Source of the DNA: Schizophyllum amplum
Lineage: Eukaryota; Basidiomycota; Agaricomycetes; Agaricales; Schizophyllaceae
Assembly: GCA_007026445.1 (NCBI GenBank)
Contig: VDMD01000098.1
Coordinates: 29,841-93,840, forward strand
Direction: 5' to 3'
Length of the DNA: 64,000 nucleotides
Shown here: in pieces, positions 20,241-31,740 of the stretch
How the letters are laid out: each line of letters opens with the position of its first letter
How positions within the stretch are numbered: the stretch's first letter is position 1
Notes under the pieces: generated by a model
What the model was told of the DNA's origin: nothing
Seen by the model: only the letters and a program-made list of their open reading frames with translations
Database searches by the model: none
Program-made: the position numbers and the translations under genes

Positions 20241-21270
20241 ATGGACTCATCCAATGTTGCACCTGAGCAATGCACACGTGACGCTGAACTATGGCTGAAT
20301 GACGGCAACCTTATCCTACAGGCCGACGCGTGTCTCTTTCGCGTCCATCACAGCGTCCTCGCCATGCACTCGCTCTTCTTTCGTGACCTGGAAACGATTC
20401 CTCAAGGCGAAACGCAGACTACATATGACGGTGCTCCTCTGATAACTCTGTGCGGCGACGAACCGGCGGATGTCCGTCATTTTCTGAAAGCGCTGTATTT
20501 TCCCCAGTACGTGCTTTCGCGACGTCAAGTCGACATATCAACTCACTTGTCGATAAAGCTATCTTCCCCCTCCTCCTATGCAGGCCTCTGTGGACATTAT
20601 CCTTGGTGTCCTCCGCCTCGCGCACAAGTATCAGGCCTTACATTGGCGATGCTGCGCGCTCCGCCATCTCTCCAAAATCTTCCCGACAGACCTGGTTAGC
20701 CACCTCGATGCGGACGATCAATTCGCTCATACGGTCAGAAAGGCGATGGCTCTCGCGCAAGAAGTAGGCGCTACGTGGCTTCTGCCGTCTATCTACGTGG
20801 CCGCCATGTTCTTCCCCGAGACTATGATTTCCTCCTCCGAATCATTGGAGGGAAGACCAGCCCGTCTGGCGCACAACGACCTCGCCATAATATTTAGCGC
20901 CATGTCTATAGTGCAGCAGAGGTTCCCGCGCCGCGTCGTCTTGCTGCCAGGCCATCAGTGCTATAACTACAAATGCGCAATGGCGCGCCTCGAACTCAGC
21001 TTAGGCGATGGAGACACCTGTTTCTCCCAGTCACCTCTCGACTTCTTGGATGATATCCTGGACGATGACGATGACATGGACGCTGTTTGCGCAGTATGTC
21101 TCGCGGAGATGCGCTTCTGTTATCAAGAGTGGAAGAAGGACTTATGGGATGACTTGCCGACAATATTCAAGCTGCCTACATGGCCGAAGCTCCTCGAGAT
21201 CAAGAAGCGGGACTTGGAGGTGCGTCTTTTGCGCCATTTTGCACCTACGGAAATGCTCACGCCAGTGTAG
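20241..21270 (+). CDS. BTB/POZ domain protein (325 residues)
   Basis: Exons are 20,241-20,506 and 20,559-21,270, with a 52-nt intron (GTACGT...AAAG, AACTCAC branch). Residues about 14-110 form the BTB fold: DAELWLNDGNLILQAD, FRVHHSVLAMHSLFFRDL, ADVRHFLKALYFP, then after the intron PPPPMQASVDIILGVLRLAH. The C-terminal 190 residues are variable and include an acidic run (LDDILDDDDDMDAVC) and ...WKKDLWDDLPTIFKLPTWP. It is a full-length paralogue of the partial gene at 1-438 with the same intron position. BTB proteins often act as Cullin-3 adaptors or scaffolds; the target is not predictable. Confidence 0.88.
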
Positions 21271-21394
21271 GGGAACGATTTCGATATGCACAACTAGCGT
21301 ATTAATTCTCACAAGTTGTTCTACCGACGAATTCAGATTCAGTCCCGTCCTCTCATTCGTGGAGTTCCGCAATTGTTCCGATCAAGCAACAAAA

Positions 21395-22980
21395 TCAGGT
21401 CTGGTAAAATTCTTCGTCGCTCCAATACGCCCTCTCCACCTCGTGAAGATATCTATTACGACCAGGTAACTTCCCCGTCACTAGCTCCCGCACTTCATCC
21501 CACGCGACGAGCCGCCTGGCAATGTCCTCATGTTTCTCGCCCCGCAACGTCCAGCCGTACCTCACCTCCGCCAATCGAGGGAACACCGTTTGCAGAAATT
21601 CAGCGACCGCGTGCACGTCCGTGATGGGGGAGTCGCCAACGAAGAGGTCCTCAAGCGCGTGGCGCAGCGCCGGCGTATGGCAAAAAACCGACGCGTCTAT
21701 GGGCACCGCGAGCGAGGTGAGGTGCGGACATCGCTCGGCAAAGGCGACGACGGCACGTAACGTGCATGTCGGAGCTTTATCCAAGTTCCGATTGCCGAGC
21801 TTGAGGACGCGCAGGGTCGGCCACCAGCGCGCGATCTCTTCGCAGTCGTCATCCGTGAGCGCTGGATTGCCAACCTCGAGAACGCACTCGGTGAGGTCGC
21901 GAAAGCCCGCGAGCGGGCGCAGGTCTTCGAGATTGAAACGATGCGTGGTTATCCTCCTCTCGCGAATGCGGAGAATGTCTAAAGAAACATAGGAGGGTAG
22001 CGATGCGGCAAGGTCTTCGTCATCTGTCGTTCTGACTGGACGAGCGGGGGCATGCTCCAGGGGCGAGCTGCGCCCCTCGATCCATGCGTAGGAAAGACTG
22101 TCAACCACGTCGAAGAACGGGCGACGATGAAAGAGGTCGAGTATCCACGGCATCATATTTCGAGTGTTGTCGAAAAGGGACGAGTGCAAACCATCCATGA
22201 ACATGCAATGCATGTCGATGGTACGGATTGATTGACCATGCAAGAGTGCGCGGAGTAGCCATGGGCCAAGCTGTCCACCAGATATCAGGTCTCCGCAAGC
22301 AGATGTGCAAAATTTTGCTCACATTTTCGTAGAAGTTTTCGATGGTACTATGCATTCCGAAAGCGACGAGCATTTGCTCGGGCAAAACGGCGCAGTCCTC
22401 GCTGATAAGCGCATCTGCCTCGCTATAGTCCACGTCAAGCAAACCAGGGAAGAGTGGAAGAGAAGGCGGGCAGGAAATAATCGCTCTGAACACTTCCGCG
22501 TTGCATTTTATCTGAAGCTGGAAAGTCCTGACGAAACGCGCCTTTTCATACACGGGGATCCAATCGCTGGGTACAAGATCGCGCTTAATTCTCTGACAGG
22601 TCAAAGGGCGGTCAATTATATATGGACCTCCACGCAGTAGTAAGAATACGACTCACAAAATCTAACCGAAAGCGATGTTCATCGGGAAAAGAGGGTCGTG
22701 GCGAGAACTAGATCACGAACAACGGACGCATCGGTGAGTTCGGATGCTGTGTCATATAGCAAGTGTCACGCACTATAGCGAGACGCTCCTCCCAGGCATC
22801 CTCAGGTAGATGCCTCAGTAGATATCTGAGTCGCGAAAGATTCTTCCACAGAAGAGGCTCGACCGCTGTAGCCCAGCTCCTCGACACGGCTTTTAGCCTC
22901 AGCAAATCTTCCAGGCCCACAGACCATAGAGATTCGCATATCAGGCCTTGAATTTCCGGGATAGACAGGGCGTCGGGCAT
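21395..22980 (-). CDS. F-box / leucine-rich-like protein (467 residues)
   Basis: Minus-strand exons are 22980-22774, 22707-22657 (51 nt), 22592-22323 and 22270-21395; introns of 66, 64 and 52 nt, all phase 0. The N-terminus is an F-box-like helix set: LSIPEIQGLICESLW, LKAVSRSWATAVEPLLWKNL, then RHLPEDAWEER. The C-terminal half has LRR-like strands (RFNLEDLRPLAGFRDLTECV, TLRVLKLGNRNL, CPHLTSLAVPIDASV). F-box proteins recruit substrates to SCF ubiquitin ligases. It is a divergent paralogue of the plus-strand genes at 23,121 and 25,458, and is transcribed divergently from the former with 140 bp between starts, so they may share a promoter. Confidence 0.8.
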
Positions 22981-23120
22981 TCTGGTATGGGAGGACAAGG
23001 CCAGGAGCGTGCGGCATGCCGGCGCGGAATCAAATCAAATTCACGTGACTGTCACGCGCTGAGCCCCAATCTCGAGCGTCACGCTAGCTGTTTACTGCAT
23101 ACATCACCTCCCTTCGCGCG

Positions 23121-24881
23121 ATGCTCGACATCCCAGAACTCAGGCTCCAGATATTCAGGTATCTGTGGATCGGTGATGTGCGCCCCATCAGGCTCGTATG
23201 CAAGACGTGGTATCCAGAAGCAGATCAAGCGATGTGGGAATCGATAGAAACACTGCCGCCTTTGCTGAGGCTCTTGCCCGAGGATGCATGGGAGCAGGAT
23301 ATGGTACGTTACTCAGAAGAATACATCATATTATAACTTGACTCATGGGATTGACTCTAGGATACTTATTCGGACATGCTTGCCGGCAGCCGCTCATTTC
23401 CCATAGCCATTGTGAGGCCGCTTGTTCTCCTGGACGAGGTTCAGTCAACTGATCGTTTTCAGAGAATAAAAAGAGCCCTCAGCTCTGACGACTGGGCTGC
23501 TGTGGTAGAGCGGGCACGCTTCGTCAAGAAGTACCGAGCGTCGAGCATGCTCAAATGCGGGGAGGACGTGTTCGCAGCGATCGTCGCTTCTCCGCCACCA
23601 TGCGTCCCACTGCTGTCCGGTCTACAGACGGCGATCCTTCACTTCTCATACTATCGTGGAAGGGCCTCATTCTACAAAACCTTCTTCGACCTCCTCGTTC
23701 CACACATATATATCACCACGCTCGACTGCACGGCCGACGAGGAACTCATACCCGACCCCGGCGTTTCTCTCTCTCGTTACTCGAATTTGAGATCAATACG
23801 ATTGAACCTCGAACCTGGAAAATACGCGGACAGCCATACGCATATCGTTCCGCCGTGGCCTACCTTCGTTTTCGACGAATCACACAAACCCGCTCAGCGC
23901 TACGACGTTCAATTCCTCAGAGCACTCGAGCGCTGTCCTAAGCTTCGCGATGTCAATCTTAAGACGGACGCCCAGGCCAGTTTGATTCTGCTTCGCACCC
24001 TCTCCCGTAATCCGACAGTGCAGTCCCTTGTATTACGGTACGACGCCGACAGGGGCGCACAATATTTCGCAGCTGAACTACACTCTCCATCATATTCTTT
24101 CCCTGCCTTCCCTGCTCTTCGGGAACTCACCATCAAGGGCCTCAAACTAGCAGACGCCCGTCGCCTGCTCACGTCGTCGTCGACGCGCATACCTCTGGAG
24201 AAGATCGTCATCGAGAGGCACCTCTACGCGTCTCGTTCTGACGAATTCTTCATCGCCGACAAGGAGGAGCTTCTAGACATGCTAGAATTGGTATGCACCC
24301 AGCTCGAAGGCTATCGCTCCCTCCGCGTCCTCAGATTGGAGGGAAACTCCACCGAAGCGTATCCGTTCACACTACGAGATCTCCGCCCCTTGTCTGTATT
24401 CTCCGAGATACGCGAGATCAACCTCACCATGCCGCTCGCGCCGTCGCTCGTCGATGCGGACTGCGAGGCTATAGCGGGGTGGTGGCCGCGTCTGGAGGTC
24501 CTCATGATGGGTGACGAGGACATCGGCGATGAAGGTGACGCCAAGTGCAGCCTGCGAGGGCTCCTCTACATCGTAGCGCGTTGCCCCTACCTCACTGACC
24601 TCCATCTGCCGCTGGACGCCAGCGTCATACCAGATGTCGAACCAGCACCCGGCGACGCGCATCCGCCGTATCAAAACTTGAAGCTGCTCTACATCGGCGA
24701 CGCGCCGATCGTGGACACGGAGGGAGTCGCGCAGTTCTTGAAGACAACTTTTCCAAGGCTGCGCACATTGAAGTACACTTGGTATGGAGACCACGATGAT
24801 ATCGACAGGAGGCAGGCAGCGTGGAAGCGTGTTGTAGAATCGGTGACCGGAGTAGCAGCAGATGACCCTCTATGGCTTTGA
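23121..24881 (+). CDS. F-box / leucine-rich-like protein (550 residues)
   Basis: Exons are 23,121-23,303, 23,361-23,411 (51 nt) and 23,463-24,881; introns 57 and 51 nt, all phase 0. F-box segment at the N-terminus: MLDIPELRLQIFRYLW, RLVCKTWYPEADQAMWESI, LRLLPEDAWEQD. The remainder alternates hydrophobic strands and helices like degenerate LRRs: RALERCPKLRDVNLK, LRTLSRNPTVQSLVLRY, FPALRELTIKGLKL, LRPLSVFSEIREINL, VAQFLKTTFPRLRTLKY. Intron 2 is in frame and open, so retention would add 17 residues, but its GTGAGG...TTTCAG signals match the orthologous intron in the sister gene. Likely an SCF substrate-recognition subunit. Confidence 0.85.
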
Positions 24882-25457
24882 CGGACAGAAGGGCAATTTT
24901 CGTGGTAGGCACCTCGCTTTCCTTCACTTTGCAGCCAAAATTACCTTCAGCTTTGTCCAGTTCGACTCGCCTTGGCATGAGCCGCTATACGAGGATTCAA
25001 GATTTGTCGAGCGACTGTTCTCCACGATGGACGCAGGACCGATAACTCCAAGGTCGGGTCCCTTTGACTACTTTTACGTCATTTGTTCTATGTACTTCTC
25101 GGCGAAACTTTAACCATATCATTGCAAGTGATATTATCGATCGTCAACGCGCATGCATGTCCCGTCTCTCCGCATCGCGGTATCTTTGTCGATTACGGCA
25201 GGAATTTGCAGACAGGGCATCCAAGAGCGAGAGGATTATTTCGTGATCCTTTGACAAAGCCGAGAGCCGCATACGTTGACGAACTTCCCGCGTGAATGGA
25301 GAACAAGCAGTAGCCGCGAACAAAGCCTTCCCGAATGGGAAGGCCATACGGCATTGTCAATTTGTCACAGGCGTGACTTCAGATTTGTTCACGGTCGGCG
25401 CGGACTTTTGGTTTCCTGTTCTCGACTGCACATCTCGCACTCATCTCTCACCGCACG
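24882..25457. other. Spacer between tandem F-box genes
   Basis: No gene seen. Short AT-rich stretch and promoter of the downstream F-box gene; no clear TATA box. Confidence 0.5.
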
Positions 25458-27238
25458 ATGCTTGACGTGCCAGAACTCCGGCTCGAGGTCTTCAGATATC
25501 TATGGATTACCGAAGTGCGTCCCCTCAAACTCGTGTGCAAGACGTGGTATCCGGAGGCGGATCAAGCGGTTTGGGAATCGATAGAGACGCTCCCGCCTCT
25601 GCTAAGGTTCTTGCCTGAAGATGCGTGGGAGGAGGATACCGTATGTCGCTCTATCTCCTCCTTGCCGATGTCACAACTCACAAATCGTAGGCCTCACACG
25701 AGTACGGACAGGGCAGAGTCTCCACATGGTTCGAGAACTTTGTGAGGTTCTCTCGTCCTATGAGGCTGACCTTGACTGATTCTGTACAGAACATTAGACG
25801 TCCGCTTCGACCGGAGGACTGGTCCGAAGTTATGAGGCGCGCACGTCATGTGAAAACCTATCGGATGCACCAGGTGTTATCCAACTGCACTGACGCCACA
25901 CTCGAAGCCATGGTCGCTTGCCCACCTCCTCGAATCCCTCTGTTCTCAGGAGTCCGCTCAGTCACGCTCATACCCCCCTCGACTCAGTCTGCGCTCTACG
26001 CAAAGCTGCTACACCACCTCATCCCGCACCAGTACATCATCACGCTGGACTGTGCGGCGCTCGAGAAGTTCATCCCAGACGTGGAGTCTTTCATACCAAG
26101 ATTCCAACGTCTCAAGTCTCTCAAGCTGCATGTTGCTCCAGGACAATACGCGCACGAGAACTCCCACCTCGTTCGGACATATTATTACTTCGCTTTCGAC
26201 CGGAAACGCGATGCCAGCAAGCGCTATGACATCCGCGTCGTGAAAGCGCTCGAGCGGTGTCCGGAGCTCCAACACCTCGACCTCAAGTTCTACGCACAGG
26301 CGACTATATCCATGTTGCGCACGTTATCCGAAAATCCCACACTGCGGTCGCTCAAGCTGCGGTATGACCTCGATGATGTGCACAAGTTCGAGGACGACCT
26401 TACCGCAGCATATTCATTTCCAGCCTTTCCTTCTCTTCGATGCCTGGAGATCACGGGTCTTTCGATCAGAGACGCCTCCCGTCTTCTCATTTCGCGAACG
26501 CCCACGCCGTTGGAAGATATACGCATCATTGACAACCGGTACGACACGCCTTTCGAAGACGAACGGCGATTTGGTCCGCCGAAACACGCGTTGCTCGATA
26601 CGTTGGGCCTTATATGCTCTCAACTTGAGCCCTTCCACTCCCTCCGCGGTCTTCGCATCCAGGGCCCCTCGTATATTACATTCTCCCTCACGCTGGGAGA
26701 TCTCCGCCCACTCTCTGCATTCCCTAACCTGCGCGAGATTACTATCTCGATCAAGCACGACACCGTGTTGGTCGACGCAGACTGCGAGCAGATGGCCGAC
26801 TGGTGGCCGCGCCTGGAAGTTTTCGCCTTCGGTTATGGGTGTCCGGAGGGCGATCCGAAGTGTACGCTGCGCGGACTTCTGGCTTTGGCCAGCGGCTGTC
26901 CGTACCTCGCAAGGCTCGAATTACCGCTCGATGCGAGGTCTATTCCAGACATCCAGCCGGCGGGCCCCAATCGCGCGCCACCGCCGTACAGCAGCCTAGC
27001 GCACCTGGACGTTGGCGACGCGCCCATCACAGACACGGAGGCTGTCGCGCAATTTCTGAAGACCACCTTCCCGAAATTGCGCGACCTAGATTATATCTTC
27101 TACCGCGAGCACGGAGATCTCGACCGGAGGATGCGAGAGTGGAATAGGGTCGTGGAGGTGGTGACGGGGGTCAAGCCAGAGGATTTCAGTATTCACGACT
27201 CGGATGACGAAGCCATCGATGATTCGGAGCATCTCTAG
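25458..27238 (+). CDS. F-box / leucine-rich-like protein (560 residues), tandem copy
   Basis: Exons are 25,458-25,640, 25,691-25,741 (51 nt) and 25,790-27,238; introns 50 and 48 nt. Exon 1 is nearly identical to that of the gene at 23,121 (MLDVPELRLEVFRYLW, KLVCKTWYPEADQAVWESI), while exon 2 has diverged completely in sequence yet kept its 51-nt length. The LRR-like region follows the same order (ALERCPELQHLDLK, FPSLRCLEITGLSI, LRPLSAFPNLREITI, VAQFLKTTFPKLRDLDY) and ends in an acidic tail (DSDDEAIDDSEHL) absent from its neighbour. Tandem duplication is evident. Confidence 0.85.
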
Positions 27239-27349
27239 AGCATTGTATTCTGATCTCTTTACAGCAAGGTCTGTATAAATGCCCACATGCGATGACTCGC
27301 CTCCCCAACCTGGATGGGCCCCGCTGTCTCCGATGCCGCAGGTGTGTAC

Positions 27350-27462
27350 AGATGAGGAAGACGACTTAAGGCCGGGAAGACATCATAAAGCTGGGAAGAC
27401 GTTCTAAGGCTGAGAAGCCATCATAAGTAAGGCTGGGAAGAGATTCAAGGCTGAGGGGAATA
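27350..27462. repeat. Short imperfect tandem repeat
   Basis: Five diverged copies of about 25 bp around AAGGC(T/C)GGGAAGAC(A/G)T-CATAA. Confidence 0.5.
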
Positions 27463-27937
27463 TGCCACAGTCGCCGTGCTGACATGGAAGCTTCCTCAAC
27501 ATGTCGCCGGTGTTCTTTGGGGCCGAGCGCAGGCGCTTATGCATAATCTGAGTAAACACTCGGCATCTCGGCCATGGATTCGTTTCTACCGCGGTAAGAC
27601 ATCCCTGGCAGTATTTCCTAGACATGGCGAAGGGTGTTGCTATGTTGTTCTCCGCCTTATGAATTACCTCCGCTGTCAGGCGCGTCAATGGAGGTCAATG
27701 GTCCAGGACGCGTTGTTTCAGCTCTTACAATCGGAACCAAATTTGAACAAACAGAACAACATCGAACAAACAAACCACATTTTTGTTCTCTTCCTGCACT
27801 CTCACTTTGCCAAGCATTTCCTCTTTCTTGAATGTCGAATGTTGAACGTTCATGAGCCTGCGGGCGCCAGCGTCGCAAATTCGGCTTTCTTTCCATTTCT
27901 GGTGAGAACAAAATGAATTGAAATTCGGCGGAGCTGA
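27463..27937. other. Unique spacer left of the array
   Basis: AT-richer than its surroundings. No gene recognised. It ends where the array homology begins (TGCGGGACAATGGCCCG at 27,938). Confidence 0.5.
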
Positions 27938-28055
27938 TGCGGGACAATGGCCCGGGACCGCCAGCTCAAATATCATCTTCTCCTCCTCCCCCCATCTGCA
28001 AATTCTACGCTCCTTACGTCTTACCTCAGACTTTACGCCAGCGAGCTTCTTCATC

Positions 28056-30241
28056 ATGGCCCTTGGCTTTTCCGGGCTCAAAATTCGTTTCGGCGGCGGC
28101 GGGAACGACGACAACATGAAGTCCCGCGCCGACCTCGAGAAGGGCGCCGCGGGGACTTCGTTCGTGGAATACAACGCAGCGCGGACGAGGCGCTTCGTCT
28201 CGCAGAACCTCAGCTACATCATCATCTTCTCCGCCGTCTTCATTTTCGTGCGCATCTATACCAGCCGAACGCTCATATCCCTTTCGACCGTGCCCGAGGA
28301 GATCGTAGAGGTCGACCCACATCCCATCCCCCAGCTTATTGCGGACGCGCAAGAGCGCTTTGAGCGCAAAGTCGCGCGGCAGAGCCGGACGCTAGAGGCC
28401 GCAGCGGCGGAGTATCGCCGGCGCTACGGTCGCAATCCCCCGAAGGGTTTCGACAAGTGGTGGGCATTCGCAAAGGACAACGACTTCGTGATGGTCGACG
28501 AGTTCGACGGGCTGGTCGACGACCTCGAGCCGTTCTGGGAGATCTCGGGCGAGGAGCTCGCCCGGCGAGCGCTGCAGGTGCGCGTATAGCGGGGCGATCG
28601 TGCGCAGAAACTGACATGCAAGCAGGCCATTGAGCTCCCCTCCATTGACTTGGTGTCTATTCGCGATGGCAAATGGGCAAATATCCGCAAGCAGGGTTTT
28701 GAAGACACGGAGGAGGGTGCCCGCGCGCACGGCTTCCGCGTCATGTTGGAAAAGTTCGCGCATGAAGTACGTTGCATATTCGTCTGGGGGGACGATGACT
28801 GACCCCGCTCGCAGCTGCCCGATCTCGTTTTCCCTATCAACGCGAAGGCTGAGGGCCGCATCATCATCCCCTGGGAGCACCGAGCGTACCCCAACATGAC
28901 CACGTACGACTACTCTGGTGCGTGCACCATCACGCCTGCCCCTTCATTCACTCATGACCATGTAGCTGGCATCGAATCTGTTCTCGGTGGTCCCTTCATC
29001 CCGAGCTGGACAGGTGACGGCAGCGTATGGAACTCATGGCGGCGGACCTGCAAGCCCACAGACCCCGCCCGCCAAATCTACTCCGGCACACGCAACATCT
29101 TCTCCCCGCCCCCCGTCGACTACCTCAATACCAGCAAGACCGCAGTTGAGCTCGATCTGACGTTCGTCAGCGAGACGCCGTCAAAAATCGACTACTGCCA
29201 GCAGCCGCAGGACCACTACAGCCAGGGCCACTTCTTCTCCGACTGGCGTGTCATTCCCATGCTCTACCCCATCTTCTCCCCCGCGAACACCAAGGGCTTT
29301 TACGACATCAAGATCCCCAGCCATTACTACTACGGCGGCACGAAGGAGTACACGTACGCGTGGGACCAGGAGCACCTCGAGCAGAAGCTCGTGGACGACA
29401 TGGAGAAGCCGTGGGACGAGAAGAGCGACAAGATCTTCTGGCGCGGCGCGACGACCGGCGGTGGCGGCAACCCTGCCGGCTTTTCCGCCCAGTACCAGCG
29501 CCACCGCTTCCTGCGCATGACCTCGGACCAGTCCGACGCCCCGCGGCCCGTCACATTCGCGCACCCGCCCGACTCGACGAACTACACGACCGCATCCGTG
29601 CCCGTGAGCCAGCTGAACGCGGAGTTGATGGACGCGGCCTTCACGAAGGCGACGAACCCGGGCGAGTACCCCGGCGGGCTCGAGGCGCTGCAGGCGACGC
29701 ACCGCTTCGCGGACCCCGTCCCGCTGGGCGCGCACTGGTCGTACAAGTACCTCGTCGACCTCGACGGCATGAGCTACTCCGGGCGCTTCATGTCCTTCCT
29801 GGCGAGCGACTCGGTGCCGGTGAAGGCGACTCTGTACCGCGAGTTCTTCTCCGAGTGGATCGAGCCCTGGGTGCACTTCATCCCCATGTCGCTCAACTAC
29901 TCGGAGATCTACAATATCCACGCGTACTTTTCGGGTGCACCGCAAGTCGCGCTGACCGCACTGAACGAGACGAACACCGAGGAGGAGGAGGAGGGCGCCC
30001 TGACGACGATACAGACGCGTGAACGGCGACCAACAGGCGACGAGCGGCTGCACCGAATCGCGCAGGACGGCAAGCGGTGGAAGAACACGATCGGCCGCAA
30101 GGTCGACATGGAGGGTGAGTGCAGCGAGGGGGTTTTGATTGCGGTTAGCTAACAGCGCTTGCAGTATACGTCTACCGCCTCTGCCTGGAGTACGCGCGAC
30201 TGAGCGCGAGCGACCGGAGTACGATGGATTACCTTGGTTGA
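28056..30241 (+). CDS. CAP10-domain glycosyltransferase (GT90), intact copy
   Basis: Exons are 28,056-28,577, 28,626-28,766, 28,815-28,917, 28,966-30,114 and 30,165-30,241; four introns of 48, 48, 48 and 50 nt. Phases close to 663 residues. Type II membrane topology: a single hydrophobic segment, LSYIIIFSAVFIFVRIY, at about 53-68, then a lumenal domain. CAP10 features: IFWRGATTGGG, YQRHRFLRM, SYKYLVDLDGMSYSGRF (about 512-528) with the acidic LVDLDG strand expected to contact the sugar nucleotide, and SEWIEPWVHFIPM. The family includes Cryptococcus Cap10/Cxt1 (beta-xylosyltransferase) and animal POGLUTs; here the donor and acceptor are unknown, Golgi location inferred. It opens the tandem array and is the only intact copy in the window. 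Confidence 0.9.
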
Positions 30242-30252
30242 TACTCGACTCG

Positions 30253-30376
30253 GGCTGGCCCCGTCCCTCCCCTCCTCGCCCCTCCCTCTCCTCGCCCCTC
30301 GCCTTCTCCTCGCCCCTCGCCTTCTCCTAGCCCCTCGCCTTCTCCTAGCCCCTCCCTCCCTCCCCCCTCCCCGTTA
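30253..30376 (+). repeat. C-rich pyrimidine patch after the CAP10 stop
   Basis: Imperfect CTCGCCCCTCGCCTTCTC repeats. Shorter in units 2 (42,343-42,405) and 3 (54,036-54,100). It faces the G-rich tract 110 bp downstream, to which it is complementary in composition and partly in sequence. Confidence 0.75.
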
Positions 30377-30487
30377 CTTACCGTCTTGCATTTACTGACA
30401 CATAAATATCTTACGAGGCTGATGTAGACTAGTATTTATTGATACCTGGACTGATTGAATACTAATGATGCTGCGAGTTATCGACGG

Positions 30488-31740
30488 TGTGAGAGGGAGG
30501 GGGAGGCGAGGCGAGGGGGAGGAGAGGGGAGGCGAGAGGGGGAGGCGAGAGGGGGAGGTGAGAGAGGAGGCGAGGGGGGAGGGGGGAGGGGGGAGGAACG
30601 TAACCATGAGTGAGCGTGAGCACACATAAGGACGAGGGAGAGGAGGGGGGCAAGGAGCGACGGCAAAGGGAGAGGAGGGGGAGGGGGGACGAGAGGGGAG
30701 GAGGGAGCAAGGGGGAGCGAAGGGAGGGGGAGCAAGGAGTCGACAAGTACGCAGTTATGCAGAATGAAGACAAGAACAAAGGGGAAGGTGGGGGGAGGAC
30801 GAACGAGAGGGAGGGGGAGGGAGGGGGGATGAGAGGGGAGGAAGGGGAGGAGGAGGGGAAAAGTCGACGAGTTAGCAGGAGCGAGGAATGAAGACGAAAA
30901 CGAAGGGGAACGTTGGGGGAGGAAAAACGAGAACGAGGGAGAGGGGGGCGTGAAGGAGGGAGAAGAAGGGAGGGAGCAAGGGTGAAGGAGTGAGCAAGGA
31001 ATAGAGGTAATTGAAGTCGACGAGTTTAGACGAGAGCAAGGGAATGGTGGGGGGGGGAGGAAAAACGAGAAGGAGGGCGAGGCAGGGGGAGGGGAGGAGC
31101 GAGAATGAGGGAGGGCGAGGGAGGGAGCGAGGGTGAAGGAGGAGCGAGGGAGGGGAGGGAAGGAGTCGACGAAAACGAAGGTCAAGGTAGGGGGGAGCGA
31201 CGAGAGGGGAGGGAGGGGAGCGAGGGGGAGGGGGGGGGAGCGAGGGGGGAAGGACGGAGTGATGGGAGGGGGAGATAGGCGTTGAGGAGTGCGTAGGAGC
31301 GCGGCATGAAGACGAGAATAAAGGGAAAGGTGGGGGGAGGGATGACGAGAGGGAGGGGGAGAGGGGGGGAGGGGAGGGAGAGGGAGGAGCGAGAAGGAAG
31401 GAGAGAGCGAGGGGGAAGGAGGGAGCAGCAACTTGGGAGGTAAGGAGTCGACGAGTCTAGAGTAGACGAGAATGAAGGGAAAGGTGGGGGAGTGTGAACG
31501 AGAGGGAGGACGAGGGCGAGGGGAGCCGTGGGGGGAAGACTCGAGGGGGAGAGGCGCGAAAGGAGTGACGGAACTTGTAGTCTTACTCATGCCGCGCAAT
31601 TTGTGCTCACTCACTTATCGAGGTCGGACAGGATCAGGAAGTGTAAAGGATTCTTGAGACTAGCAAGCAAGGAGCGAGGAAGCAAGGGAGGAAGGACGGA
31701 AGAAGCAGGGGAGGGAAGGGGAGGGGGAGTGACATGGTGT
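30488..31740 (+). repeat. Polypurine (G/A-rich) tract, unit 1
   Basis: About 1.25 kb of GGGAGG/GAGCGAGGG-type repeats with few C or T bases on this strand, interrupted by short conserved islands such as GAGTCGACGA(G/A) and GAGAA(T/G)GAAG. Long frames on either strand (for example a Ser/Pro/Leu-rich 378-codon one) are products of this composition, not genes. Many G-run clusters could form quadruplexes. Confidence 0.85.

Noticed and set aside
29181..30053. 290-codon minus-strand frame opposite the CAP10 catalytic exon
   Set aside because: Antisense shadow of a GC-rich coding exon; it recurs in unit 2 only because the exon does.
30478..31614. 378-codon minus-strand frame rich in Ser, Pro and Leu
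   Set aside because: Product of the polypurine tract (no stops in pyrimidine-rich reading); similar frames occur in units 2 and 3 with different sequence and no gene structure.
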